Assembly (NCBI RefSeq): GCF_012933655.1
Contig: NZ_JABBJJ010000126.1
Span: forward strand, 1-32,144
Reading direction: 5' to 3'
Source: Pyxidicoccus fallax
GTDB lineage: Bacteria > Myxococcota > Myxococcia > Myxococcales > Myxococcaceae
Length of the DNA: 32,144 bases
Shown: piece by piece, positions 8,169 to 15,380 of the stretch
Numbering within the stretch: position 1 is the first letter of the stretch
How the letters are laid out: each line of letters starts with the position of its first letter
Translations under genes and position numbers: made by a program
Notes under the pieces: model-generated
What the model saw: the letters and a program-made list of their open reading frames with translations, nothing else
Database searches by the model: none
Told to the model about the DNA's origin: nothing

Positions 8169-10206
8169 ACCTGCTGGCGCGCGTGCGGGGCCAGTGCACG
8201 GTGAAGGTGGTGCCCTCGCGCGCGGTGGAGCGCACCTCCACGCGGCCACCGTGTACGCCGGCAATCTGGCTGACGATGTAGAGCCCCAACCCCAGGCTGC
8301 GCGTCTTCTTCGCCGGGTCCTTCGGGGCGCTGGTGGCCTTGAACGGGTCGAAGATGCGCGCCATCAGCTCGGGGGGAATCGGCTCGCCCAGGTTGTGCAC
8401 CTCCAGCACCACCTCCGCGGGCTCGCCTCGGACGGTGGTGCGCACCGGCACACCCTCCTGCCCGTGCTGGATGGCATTGGCCACGAGGTTGCCCAGCACC
8501 TGCGTCACGCGGTCCGGGTCCCACTCCCCCCACGTGTCACCGTGGGCCTCGAAGACGAGCTGGCGCTCCGGGTGGCTCACCTGCAGCTCCTCCAGCGCGG
8601 CCTGGCACACCTCCGCGAGGTTCATCCGTTGGCGGGACACGGGGATGCCGCCGCCCAGCCGGCTGCGCGCGAAGTCGAGGATGTCGTTGATCATCCGCCC
8701 CATGCGCGCGGTGGCCTTGCGGATGCGGTCCACGGCGCGCCGCTCCGGCGGGCCCCACTCCTGCGCGCGCGCGAGCTGGAAGGCCGAGGCGCCAATGGCG
8801 TTGAGCGGGTTGCGCAGGTCGTGCCCCAGCACCGCGAGGAGCTGCTCGCGGAAGTCCACCGCGCGCTGGAGCTTGGCCTCGGTCTGCTTGTGCTCGGTGA
8901 TGTCCACCAGGGTGCAGCCCAGGCCCAGCAGCTCGCCCGTGGGCGTCTTCACGGGGTGGTAGCTCACCTGGTACACGCGCGGCTTCCGGGTGGCGCCGAC
9001 CGACGAGGTGAACTCGTGGGCGCGCACCGGCTCGCCCGTCTCCATCACGTGGCGCACCAGGGGCTCCAGGACCTGGAGCGTCTCCTTCAAGGCGAACTCG
9101 TGCAGGGTGCGGCCCAGCTGGGCCTCGACGGGGACGCCGGTGATGTCCGCCATGGCCTGGTTGGAGCGCAGCACGCGAAGGTCCAGGTCCATGAAGGCCA
9201 CGCCCAGGGGCATGGCGGCCAGCAGCGCGTCGAGCTGCGCCAGCGAGCGCTGGGCCTCCACGCGCGCGGCGCGCTCGCGGGCCTGAAGCCGCGCCTGTAC
9301 GAGGTATGCGGTGGCGCGCTGGGCGATGGTGCGGAACAGCAGCGTGTCCGGCTCCGCGAAGAGGAAGGCGGTGCGCGAGGCCATGTACGCCACGCCCAAC
9401 AGGCGGTCCTCCTCCATGAGCGGCACCCCGTACAGGGCGCGCAGCCCCGGCGCCTTGAGGGCCCGCAGCACCACGCGCGGGTCCGTGGACGCCGAGCGCA
9501 GCGCCAGCGGCTTGCGGTGGGTGGCCACCTGGCCCATGAAGCCCTCGTCCCACCCGAGGGAGCTGCCGAGGGCCTTGTCCGCGCCCAGGCCCACTGCGGC
9601 GCGCACCACGAGCCGCTCGTCCTCCAGCATCAGCATGGCCGCCGCGTCCACCGCGAGCGCGGACTCCATCAACACGCTGAGCAGCCGCGACAGGAGTGTG
9701 TCCACGGAAGGGCCGTCCAGCGTGGCCTGCGACATGCGGTCCAACGCCTGGAGGATGCGCTGACGGGCCTGGGAGAAGCACGTCATCGTCCGGGTCACCA
9801 CCCGGTCGAGCGCCTCCTCCAGCCGCTCCAGCTCGCCCGGCGCCAGCGTGCGCGGCTCCGACTCCAGGCGGCGCAGCACGCACTTGCGCAGGAGCGCGTA
9901 CTCGGACGCCACCTCGCCCAGGTCGAAGCCCTGGTCCAGCCGCTCCAGTGCATGCTCGTCCCAGAGCGCGGTGCCCATGCCCTCGGGGCCGTGTTCGATG
10001 GTCTCCGCCAGCGCGATGAGCAGTTCCGGCATGTGGTCCATCAGCCAGGAGTGCCGGTCCGAGTGGTCCGCGTGGAGCGCGTGCATCGCCTGCTCCCAGT
10101 CCGCCAGAATCTCCTGGCGGTGGGCACGCAAGAAGTCCGCGGCGCGGAGCGTCCTGTCTCCGTCCGGACCTTCTGTGTTCACGGGCCGTGAATCCGGCTC
10201 CAGCAT
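8167..10206 (-). CDS. Cytoplasmic GAF/PAS sensor histidine kinase with RsbR-like N-terminus
   Basis: A 679-residue kinase without transmembrane segments. The first 150 residues look like the RsbR/RsbT co-antagonist N-terminal sensing fold (RAHRQEILADWEQAM; DLGEVASEYALLRKCVL). A GAF domain follows (about 165-305), then a PAS domain (about 322-440), HisKA with GHDLRNPLNAI (phospho-acceptor His462), and an HATPase domain with N box GNLVANAIQHG (about 572-582), G1 NLGEPIP and G2 SLGLGLYI. All catalytic residues appear present. The minus-strand Shine-Dalgarno GGGAGGT lies about 5 nt before ATG 10206, fixing the start. No response regulator is adjacent, so it is an orphan kinase, common in myxobacteria. 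The input signal cannot be read from the sequence. Confidence 0.93.
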   Translation of the reverse strand: MLEPDSRPVNTEGPDGDRTLRAADFLRAHRQEILADWEQAMHALHADHSDRHSWLMDHMPELLIALAETIEHGPEGMGTALWDEHALERLDQGFDLGEVASEYALLRKCVLRRLESEPRTLAPGELERLEEALDRVVTRTMTCFSQARQRILQALDRMSQATLDGPSVDTLLSRLLSVLMESALAVDAAAMLMLEDERLVVRAAVGLGADKALGSSLGWDEGFMGQVATHRKPLALRSASTDPRVVLRALKAPGLRALYGVPLMEEDRLLGVAYMASRTAFLFAEPDTLLFRTIAQRATAYLVQARLQARERAARVEAQRSLAQLDALLAAMPLGVAFMDLDLRVLRSNQAMADITGVPVEAQLGRTLHEFALKETLQVLEPLVRHVMETGEPVRAHEFTSSVGATRKPRVYQVSYHPVKTPTGELLGLGCTLVDITEHKQTEAKLQRAVDFREQLLAVLGHDLRNPLNAIGASAFQLARAQEWGPPERRAVDRIRKATARMGRMINDILDFARSRLGGGIPVSRQRMNLAEVCQAALEELQVSHPERQLVFEAHGDTWGEWDPDRVTQVLGNLVANAIQHGQEGVPVRTTVRGEPAEVVLEVHNLGEPIPPELMARIFDPFKATSAPKDPAKKTRSLGLGLYIVSQIAGVHGGRVEVRSTAREGTTFTVHWPRTRASR

Positions 10207-10502
10207 CAGCGACCTCCCAAGGCCCTGCCCGCCTCTACCGCCCCACCCGCTTCAATGGTGGGCACGATGGCGCCAGGATGCCGTCCTCCCGCGGTGGGAA
10301 GCAGGTGCGGCCTTTTGGAGGCGCCGCGCGGGGCCTTCGCCGTCCGGGCCCCCGGTGCACTGCCCGCCCGGGTTGGCCGCCTCTCCCCGAGGGGTGACGC
10401 ACCTTCGTCCAATTGCCGCATCGTCCACCGGCGGGCGCTTGCCGTGCGGACGTGCACGGGAAGCTGGGGGCGAGCGCGAGGGGGCGTTAGGTTGGACGGA
10501 AG
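10207..10502. other. Divergent intergenic region, kinase / cyclodeaminase
   Basis: This 296-bp gap separates the divergent kinase and OCD-family genes and should hold both promoters. The only structure I can support is a small dyad, CCGTGC (10442-10447) and GCACGG (10454-10459), 43 bp before the OCD start, which could be an operator. No credible small gene or -35/-10 pair was found. Confidence 0.4.
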
Positions 10503-11465
10503 ATGCGCACCCTCCTGCTGACCCGCTCCGATGTGTCCCGCAACCTCCAGGCGCCCACCCTGCTGGAGGACATGCGCGAAGCCTTTCGCTCCGATGCCCT
10601 GGCGCGCACCGTGGCCCCGCAGCGCGCGCGTGCGTCCCTGCATGCCCAGGGCACCGCGATGGTGCTGTTTCCCGGCAGCCTGCCCGGCATCCCCGCGTAC
10701 ACGGTGAAGGTGCACGCGAAGTTCCCCGCGCAGACGCCGGCGATTCAAGGCGTGGTGCAGTTGCATGACCTGGGCACCGGGGCGCTCATGGCCGTCATGG
10801 ACTCCGGGCACCTGACGGCGGTGCGCACGGGAGTGACGGGGGCGCTCGCGGCGGACGTGCTGGCGCGGCCGGACGCCAGCCGCGTGGCCCTCATCGGCGC
10901 GGGGCGGCAGGCGGTGCTGCAGCTCAAGTCGCTGCGGCTGGTGCGCTCGCTCGACCACGTGCGCGTCTTCGACACGGAGCCGGCGCGCGCGCTGGCCTTC
11001 GCCACGCGCATGTACAACGAGGTGAACCTGCCGGTGCGCCTGGCGGACTCGGTGGCGGAGGCGGTGGAGGACGCGGACATCGTCATCACCGCCACGTGGA
11101 GCCGTCAGGCCTTCCTGCACCCGGGCATGGTGCGGCCGGGCACGCACATCATCACGCTGGGCTCGGACGAGCCGGGCAAGGCGGAGGTGGCCGCGGAGCT
11201 GTTGCGGCAGGCGTTCCTCGTGGTGGACCACCGGGCGCTGTGCGTCGCGGGCGGCGCGGTGGGCGGCGCGGGGCTGGGCGAGGACGCCATCCAGGCGGAG
11301 CTGGGCGAGCTTGTCGCGGGCATGAAGCCGGGGCGCACGTCGGCGGAGCAGGTGACGGTGTTCGCCCCGGTGGGGCTGCCCTTCCAGGACCTGGCGGCGG
11401 CGTGGCACGTGTACCAGGCGGCGCAGGGCGACGACGCGGTGCAGACGCTGGACTTCGGCGCATGA
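10503..11465 (+). CDS. Ornithine cyclodeaminase / mu-crystallin family protein
   Basis: A 320-residue NAD(P)-binding protein of the OCD/mu-crystallin family, which includes ornithine cyclodeaminase, alanine dehydrogenase, ketimine reductases and enzymes acting on other amino acids. Visible features are the substrate-side lysines in YTVKVHAKFP (about 66-75), MDSGHLTAVRTG (about 99-110), the Rossmann loop ALIGAGRQA (about 129-137) and the conserved LGSDEPGK segment (about 221-228). Length is normal for the family. The stop overlaps the start of the next gene (ATGA), so it is translationally coupled to a UMF1-type transporter, suggesting that its substrate or product crosses the membrane. The Shine-Dalgarno is weak. 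Exact reaction is not determined by sequence alone. Confidence 0.9.
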   Translation: MRTLLLTRSDVSRNLQAPTLLEDMREAFRSDALARTVAPQRARASLHAQGTAMVLFPGSLPGIPAYTVKVHAKFPAQTPAIQGVVQLHDLGTGALMAVMDSGHLTAVRTGVTGALAADVLARPDASRVALIGAGRQAVLQLKSLRLVRSLDHVRVFDTEPARALAFATRMYNEVNLPVRLADSVAEAVEDADIVITATWSRQAFLHPGMVRPGTHIITLGSDEPGKAEVAAELLRQAFLVVDHRALCVAGGAVGGAGLGEDAIQAELGELVAGMKPGRTSAEQVTVFAPVGLPFQDLAAAWHVYQAAQGDDAVQTLDFGA

Positions 11466-12832
11466 GGGTCGCCTGGGACGCGTTGCTGTCGCGCATGGGG
11501 CTCACCCGGCCGGAGCTGCGCGCGTGGGCGCTGTACGACTGGGCCAACTCCGCCTACGTCACCACCATCATCGCGGTGGTGTTCCCGCTGTACTACGCGT
11601 CCGTGGTGTCGGAGGGGCTGCCGCGCGAGGTGGCCACCAGCCGCTATGCCACCTCCACCGCCGTGGCGCTGGGCGCGGTGGCGGTGATGTCGCCGGTGCT
11701 GGGCGCGCTGAGCGACAGGGCGGGGCGCATCAAGGCGCTCCTGGGGAGCTTCCTCGTGCTGGGCGTGCTGGCCACGGTGGGGCTGTCCCTGGTGGGGCGT
11801 GGGGACTGGCAGGTGGGGCTGGTGCTCTTCGGCCTGGGCAACGTGGGCGTGGCGGGCAGCATCGTCTTCTACGACGCGCTGCTGCGGCACATCGCGCGGG
11901 ACGACGAGCTGGACCGGGTGTCCACCGCGGGCTACGCGCTGGGCTACCTGGGCGGAGGGTTGCTGCTGGCGGCGCAGCTGGTGGTGCTATTGCAGCCACG
12001 GTGGTTCGGCCTGGCGGACGCGGCTGCGGCGTCTCGCGCGACGTTCCTGTCCGTGGCGGTGTGGTGGGCGGTCTTCTCGGTGCCGCTGTTCCTGCGGATT
12101 CCAGAGCCGGCGGTGATGGCCCCCGCCGGAGCGCGCCGGGTGTCGCTGCGCGGCACCTTCACGCAGCTGGCGGAGACAGCGCGCGGGCTGCGCCAGCACC
12201 GGCAGGCGCTGCTGCTTCTGGTGGCGTACCTGCTCTATAGCGACGGCATCGGCACCATCATCCGGCTGTCCACGCTGTACGGGACGGAGCTGGGCATCGG
12301 CCGGGGCGCGCTGATTGGGGCGCTGTTGCTGACGCAGACGGTGGGGGTGCCGTGCGCGGTGCTGTTCGGCCGGGGCGCGGCGAAGGTGGGCGCGAAGCCG
12401 GCGCTGATGCTGGCGCTGGCGGTGTACGTGGGGGTGACGTTCCTGGGCTACTTCATGCGCTCGGCGGTGCACTTCTTCGCGCTGGCGCTGCTGGTGGGCA
12501 TGGTGCAGGGCGGAAGCCAGGCGCTGAGCCGCTCGCTGTTCGCGCAGATGGTGCCGAAGGACCGGGCGGCGGAGTTCTTCGGCCTCTTCAGCGTCTTCGA
12601 GAAGGTGACGGCGGTGGCGGGCCCGCTGGTGTTCGCGGCGACGGTGGAGCTGACGGGCTCCAGCCGGCAGGCGGTGCTGTCGCTGCTCTTGTTCTTCGGC
12701 GCGGGCGCCGCGGTGCTGTGGCGCGTGGACGTGGAGGCCGGCCGGCGCGCGGCGCGCGAAACGGAGGCCCGCGCGGGGTGGAGCGAGGCGCCGCTGGCGG
12801 CCGGCGCCCCGGAGGAACCTCGAGGCGGGTGA
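11462..12832 (+). CDS. UMF1-type (Atg22-like) MFS transporter
   Basis: A 456-residue integral membrane protein with about 12 hydrophobic segments. The N-terminal ALYDWANSAYVTTIIAVVF is the signature of the UMF1/Atg22 branch of the major facilitator superfamily; yeast Atg22 exports amino acids from the vacuole. The MFS loop 2-3 motif appears as GALSDRAGRIKALLG. The C-terminal tail after about 425 is hydrophilic and Glu/Arg/Ala rich. ATG 11462 overlaps the OCD-family stop by 4 bp, so the pair forms one operon and probably acts on related small molecules. It converges on the DUF2171-like gene with only 14 bp between stops. Substrate is inferred, not seen. Confidence 0.9.
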   Translation: MRVAWDALLSRMGLTRPELRAWALYDWANSAYVTTIIAVVFPLYYASVVSEGLPREVATSRYATSTAVALGAVAVMSPVLGALSDRAGRIKALLGSFLVLGVLATVGLSLVGRGDWQVGLVLFGLGNVGVAGSIVFYDALLRHIARDDELDRVSTAGYALGYLGGGLLLAAQLVVLLQPRWFGLADAAAASRATFLSVAVWWAVFSVPLFLRIPEPAVMAPAGARRVSLRGTFTQLAETARGLRQHRQALLLLVAYLLYSDGIGTIIRLSTLYGTELGIGRGALIGALLLTQTVGVPCAVLFGRGAAKVGAKPALMLALAVYVGVTFLGYFMRSAVHFFALALLVGMVQGGSQALSRSLFAQMVPKDRAAEFFGLFSVFEKVTAVAGPLVFAATVELTGSSRQAVLSLLLFFGAGAAVLWRVDVEAGRRAARETEARAGWSEAPLAAGAPEEPRGG

Positions 12833-12846
12833 GGTTGGGGCTGGCG

Positions 12847-13086
12847 TCAGTGCTGGATGGGCACCTCGCGTGGCGCGGAGAAGAGACTGTCGCGCCCGTG
12901 GTTGAGCACCACCTCGCCGTGAATCACCTCGCGCACGTCCTCCAGCGACACGGCGAAGTCATGGCGGCGGATGAAGCCCTTCTCCACGATGAGCTCCTTG
13001 TCGTTCATGTCGATGATGCGGCCGATGGTGTGGCCATCGTTTCCGCGCACCTTCATTCCCTTGTGGATTTCCGACCGGTCGAACAT
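12847..13086 (-). CDS. DUF2171-like small protein
   Basis: A 79-residue protein starting MFDRSEIHKGMKVRGNDG and continuing IGRIIDMNDKELIVEKGF, which resembles the DUF2171 / PRC-barrel-like small beta-barrel domain. Members of this group are of unknown function; PRC-barrels often bind partner proteins or RNA. ATG 13086 was chosen because family similarity starts there and a GGGGAG Shine-Dalgarno lies 8 nt upstream; the frame stays open further upstream without family similarity. That Shine-Dalgarno directly abuts a strong hairpin (separate entry), suggesting translational control. Single gene, convergent with the MFS gene. Confidence 0.8.
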   Translation of the reverse strand: MFDRSEIHKGMKVRGNDGHTIGRIIDMNDKELIVEKGFIRRHDFAVSLEDVREVIHGEVVLNHGRDSLFSAPREVPIQH

Positions 13087-13096
13087 CGCTCCAGCT

Positions 13097-13128
13097 CCCC
13101 GGGGCCAGTGAGGTAGGGGGCCCCGGGG
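13097..13128 (-). promoter_or_regulatory. Leader hairpin abutting the Shine-Dalgarno
   Basis: CCCCGGGGCC (13097-13106) and GGCCCCGGGG (13119-13128) form a perfect 10-bp GC stem with a 12-nt loop. On the minus strand the stem's last GGGG is part of the GGGGAG Shine-Dalgarno 8 nt before ATG 13086. Folding would restrict ribosome access. No T-run follows the stem on either strand, which argues against a simple terminator. Whether it switches, and with what, is unknown. Confidence 0.5.
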
Positions 13129-13301
13129 AAAAGCTGCCGAGAGCCTCTCCGAGACGCAGCGGGCGGACGGCGCGGCGCTCCCGCGGATTGCCTCGCGGGT
13201 GCGTGGCGGCGGATGGCCCCGCTCATTCCCCGCGCTCCGGACATGCGGCGCGGCGGAGCGTCTCTTGCCTGTCCTTCTCGAGGGGAATGCGCGGAGGAAC
13301 A

Positions 13302-14276
13302 TCAAGCTCCGCGGGGGCTCTTGCCTCGGCCGCGCTTGCTGTCTCCACGGGGAGCAGGCTTGGAGACGGGGCCCCGCGCGAAGAGTTCCTGGACGGACCG
13401 CACCGTCACCGCCTTGCGCAGCCAGCGCTTGAGCTGGTCGGACCGGGTGCACTCCAGGATTCTCTGGCGGGCCACGGCGTCCACCTTGAGCCCACGTGCG
13501 TCGAGCACCTCCAGCAGGGCCACCTTCTCACCCTCCTGGCGGCCCTTCTGGAGGCCCTTCTGGAGGCCCTTCTGGAGTCCCTCCTCGAGCCCCTGGGCCA
13601 CGTACCGACGGGCGAACTCGCTCTGGTACTCATAGGTACCACTTCTCATCAGCTCCTCCAGGGCGTGCCGCGCCGCCTCGTTGAGCGAGGCCACAGCCAG
13701 GTCAACGTAGAGGCGCACCCGCTCCGCTTCAAGTCCCACCACTGCTCCCATTACCGCCTGGGCGATGGTTTGCCCCATCTCTCCATGCCCATGCGCCATG
13801 GCCGACAACACCGCCAGCTCCGGCGCTCCCTTCGCCTCCTTCGCGTCCGTCAGCACCGGGATGGCCTCCGGCCCGGCCACCAGCGGCCTGAGCACGAAGC
13901 CTGGGTGCCCCAGCTCTATCGGCTGGGCGCACCAGCGCGCCACCGCAGCGTCCGGCGTCACCACCAGCAGCGCCGTGGGGCAGGACACCCGCGAGCGCAG
14001 GCTCGTGAGGTACAGCGGCCAGCTCCCGCGCTTGGCGTCGTCCCTCGACAACTGCACCTCCACCACGATGGCGAAGACAGGCCGGCCTTCCCACAGCAGC
14101 ACCACCAGGTCCGCCCGGTACTCGGTGGGCACCACCTCCGTCAGCTCCGCCGACTCCACCCGCGCCTCGGACCAGTCGGGTAGCCCCACTCCCAGCGCGT
14201 CACGCAGCAGCTCCGCCGCCAGCGTGGGGCGATTGCGGAACAACAGCAGGAGCCCTTCGTGCCGCATGGATGTCAT
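13302..14276 (-). CDS. Rpn-like PD-(D/E)XK nuclease family protein, full length
   Basis: A 324-residue protein of the Rpn/transposase_31/DUF4351-like group. The N-terminal half carries a PD-(D/E)XK-type core: YRADLVVLLWEG (Asp56) followed by FAIVVEVQLS (Glu73, Gln75). The C-terminal half is helical, contains GxxxG-like tetrapeptide repeats (LEEGLQKGLQKGLQKGRQEG, about 230-249), and ends in a basic tail. Known Rpn proteins are RecA-independent recombination-promoting endonucleases, some with antiphage activity. An internal GTG at 13811 (Val156) has its own GGAG at ideal distance and would make a 169-residue C-terminal product. A C-terminal-only paralogue lies divergently 650 bp away. ATG 14276 gives the longest family-like N-terminus. 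Catalytic activity is predicted, not shown. Confidence 0.8.
   Translation of the reverse strand: MTSMRHEGLLLLFRNRPTLAAELLRDALGVGLPDWSEARVESAELTEVVPTEYRADLVVLLWEGRPVFAIVVEVQLSRDDAKRGSWPLYLTSLRSRVSCPTALLVVTPDAAVARWCAQPIELGHPGFVLRPLVAGPEAIPVLTDAKEAKGAPELAVLSAMAHGHGEMGQTIAQAVMGAVVGLEAERVRLYVDLAVASLNEAARHALEELMRSGTYEYQSEFARRYVAQGLEEGLQKGLQKGLQKGRQEGEKVALLEVLDARGLKVDAVARQRILECTRSDQLKRWLRKAVTVRSVQELFARGPVSKPAPRGDSKRGRGKSPRGA
13541..13576 (-). repeat. Three tandem 12-bp units encoding a GLQK-type repeat
   Basis: The 12-mer GGCCCTTCTGGA (plus-strand reading) occurs three times without mismatch at 13541, 13553 and 13565. It lies in the Rpn-like gene and encodes the tetrapeptide repeat. Identical units suggest copy-number slippage that keeps the frame; the short paralogue has fewer, diverged units. 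Confidence 0.8.
13809..13821 (-). promoter_or_regulatory. Candidate internal ribosome binding site and GTG start in the Rpn-like gene
   Basis: On the minus strand GGAG (13821-13818) is followed by a 6-nt spacer and an in-frame GTG (13811-13809, Val156). Further upstream the same strand is purine-rich, including AAGGAGG. Translation from here yields residues 156-324, the C-terminal half alone. The neighbouring short paralogue starts its homology at exactly this residue. In E. coli, Rpn genes are known to make such C-terminal short forms. Confidence 0.4.
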
Positions 14277-14360
14277 GGCACCACCCTACCCAGGGCGTCT
14301 GACGTGCGGTTCGCTCCGCCACGGGTGGGAGCGGCCCTGCCGCGACGGGAGTCCCTGGCG

Positions 14361-14822
14361 CTATGAGCGCTGCGAGCCGGCGGGAGGTCCGCGGACCGGG
14401 ATGCCGCCCTCCGGCAGGTCGACCCACGTCATCCGGGCGAAGCGCGTGACGCCTCCGCCCTGGGCGAAGGCCAGAAGCCCCTGCCGCTCCTTCTCGAAGT
14501 AGAAGAAGGTGCCGAAAGACGCGCCAGCGAAGAAGCTGCCGTGGAGGAAGCCCGCCCTGTCAACCCGGAGCATGGTCAGCCCCTGGATGCTCAGCGCGTT
14601 GTTCCCCACGAGCCTGCGGGCACAGGTCTCGATGACACCCTGGAGGGTCTTGTCCTTCGTGGGCTTGCTGACGTCGAGCAACGCGGGAGCGTCCGCGATG
14701 TCCATGAAGGTCTGGAACAGCTCGGCGAAGCTCCCTTGTCGCGTACCGTCCGTGCCGAGCGTGGCCTTCCGGAGGGCGTCCAGCTGCGTGTCGAGCTGAG
14801 CCGGGTTGTACTTGGAGGTCAT
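14361..14822 (-). CDS. Hypothetical protein, 153 residues
   Basis: I do not recognise this family. The protein starts MTSKYNPAQLDTQLDALRKA, is mostly hydrophilic and alpha-helical in its first 70 residues, and has a more hydrophobic C-terminal half with GSFFAGASFGTFFYFEKERQ (about 96-115), then RFARMTWVDLPEGG near the end. No signal peptide, membrane span or Cys/His cluster is evident. ATG 14822 is preceded by no strong Shine-Dalgarno. It sits between the full-length Rpn-like gene, whose start lies 84 bp downstream on the same strand, and the divergent C-terminal-only paralogue, so it may have entered with or between them. Confidence 0.65.
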   Translation of the reverse strand: MTSKYNPAQLDTQLDALRKATLGTDGTRQGSFAELFQTFMDIADAPALLDVSKPTKDKTLQGVIETCARRLVGNNALSIQGLTMLRVDRAGFLHGSFFAGASFGTFFYFEKERQGLLAFAQGGGVTRFARMTWVDLPEGGIPVRGPPAGSQRS

Positions 14823-14924
14823 GGCCGGAGCTTCGATGTAGCGCCAAGGCGCTGGCAATTCCCATCGTGCCCCATGAGCTGAAGCCGCGAGCTGGCGCCC
14901 ACCTGCTGAAGGCAGACACAGCGA

Positions 14925-15365
14925 GTGCTGTCGGCCATGGCCCACGGGAGGGATGAGCAGGCGGGGCCGGAGATTGTCCAGGCGGTGGTGGGGGCGGTGC
15001 GGGGCCTTGAAGACGAGCGGAGCAGCTTCTACTTTGACCTGGTCCTGTCCTCGTTGGGAGAGGCGGCCCGCCGAGCCCTGGAGGCGCTGATGAAGAGCGG
15101 CAACTACGAGTACCAGACGGAGTTCGTGCGGAAGTGGATCGAAGAGGGACTCCAGAAGGGCCGCCAGAAGGGCCGCCAGGAAGGCGAGGTCATCGCACTG
15201 CTCGAGGTGCTCGACGCTCGGGGCATCGAGGTGGGCGCGGAGGCCCGCCAGAGAATCCAGGACTGCACGGACCCGGCGCAGCTCAAGGCCTGGCTGCGCA
15301 TGGCGGTGAAGGTCGACTCCGTGCAGCAGCTCTTCGAGGAAGCTCCAGCCCCCCAGCCCTGCTGA
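14925..15365 (+). CDS. C-terminal-only Rpn paralogue (remnant or stand-alone short form)
   Basis: A 146-residue frame beginning with GTG (VLSAMAHG) aligns end to end with residues 156-300 of the Rpn-like protein at 13302-14276. Shared stretches include ALLEVLDARG, EAAR-AL, a GLQKGRQKGRQEGE repeat and the final SVQ-LF. The whole PD-(D/E)XK half is absent, and an in-frame TGA lies 18 bp before the GTG. Next to the GTG, one extra A relative to the paralogue shifts the upstream frame, so it could be a frameshifted or 5'-deleted pseudogene. Equally, its coordinates match the product expected from the internal start of the full-length gene, so it could be a stand-alone inhibitor. ATG 14937 is an alternative start. 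The Shine-Dalgarno is poor (GAAGG 12 nt upstream). Confidence 0.55.
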   Translation: MLSAMAHGRDEQAGPEIVQAVVGAVRGLEDERSSFYFDLVLSSLGEAARRALEALMKSGNYEYQTEFVRKWIEEGLQKGRQKGRQEGEVIALLEVLDARGIEVGAEARQRIQDCTDPAQLKAWLRMAVKVDSVQQLFEEAPAPQPC

Positions 15366-15380
15366 CCGCACGGTCCGCGT

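Noticed and set aside
8194..10191. A 665-residue plus-strand frame opposite the histidine kinase
   Set aside because: The kinase has complete, ordered domains and a good Shine-Dalgarno. The opposite frame has only low-complexity His/Gln/Arg-rich sequence.
13541..13576. Short tandem repeats considered as a CRISPR
   Set aside because: The units are 12 bp, contiguous with no spacers, and encode a protein repeat in frame.
14281..14340. Weak hairpin (GCTCC...GGAGC) downstream of the hypothetical gene
   Set aside because: Only 5 bp plus a bulged extension; too common in this composition to call a terminator.
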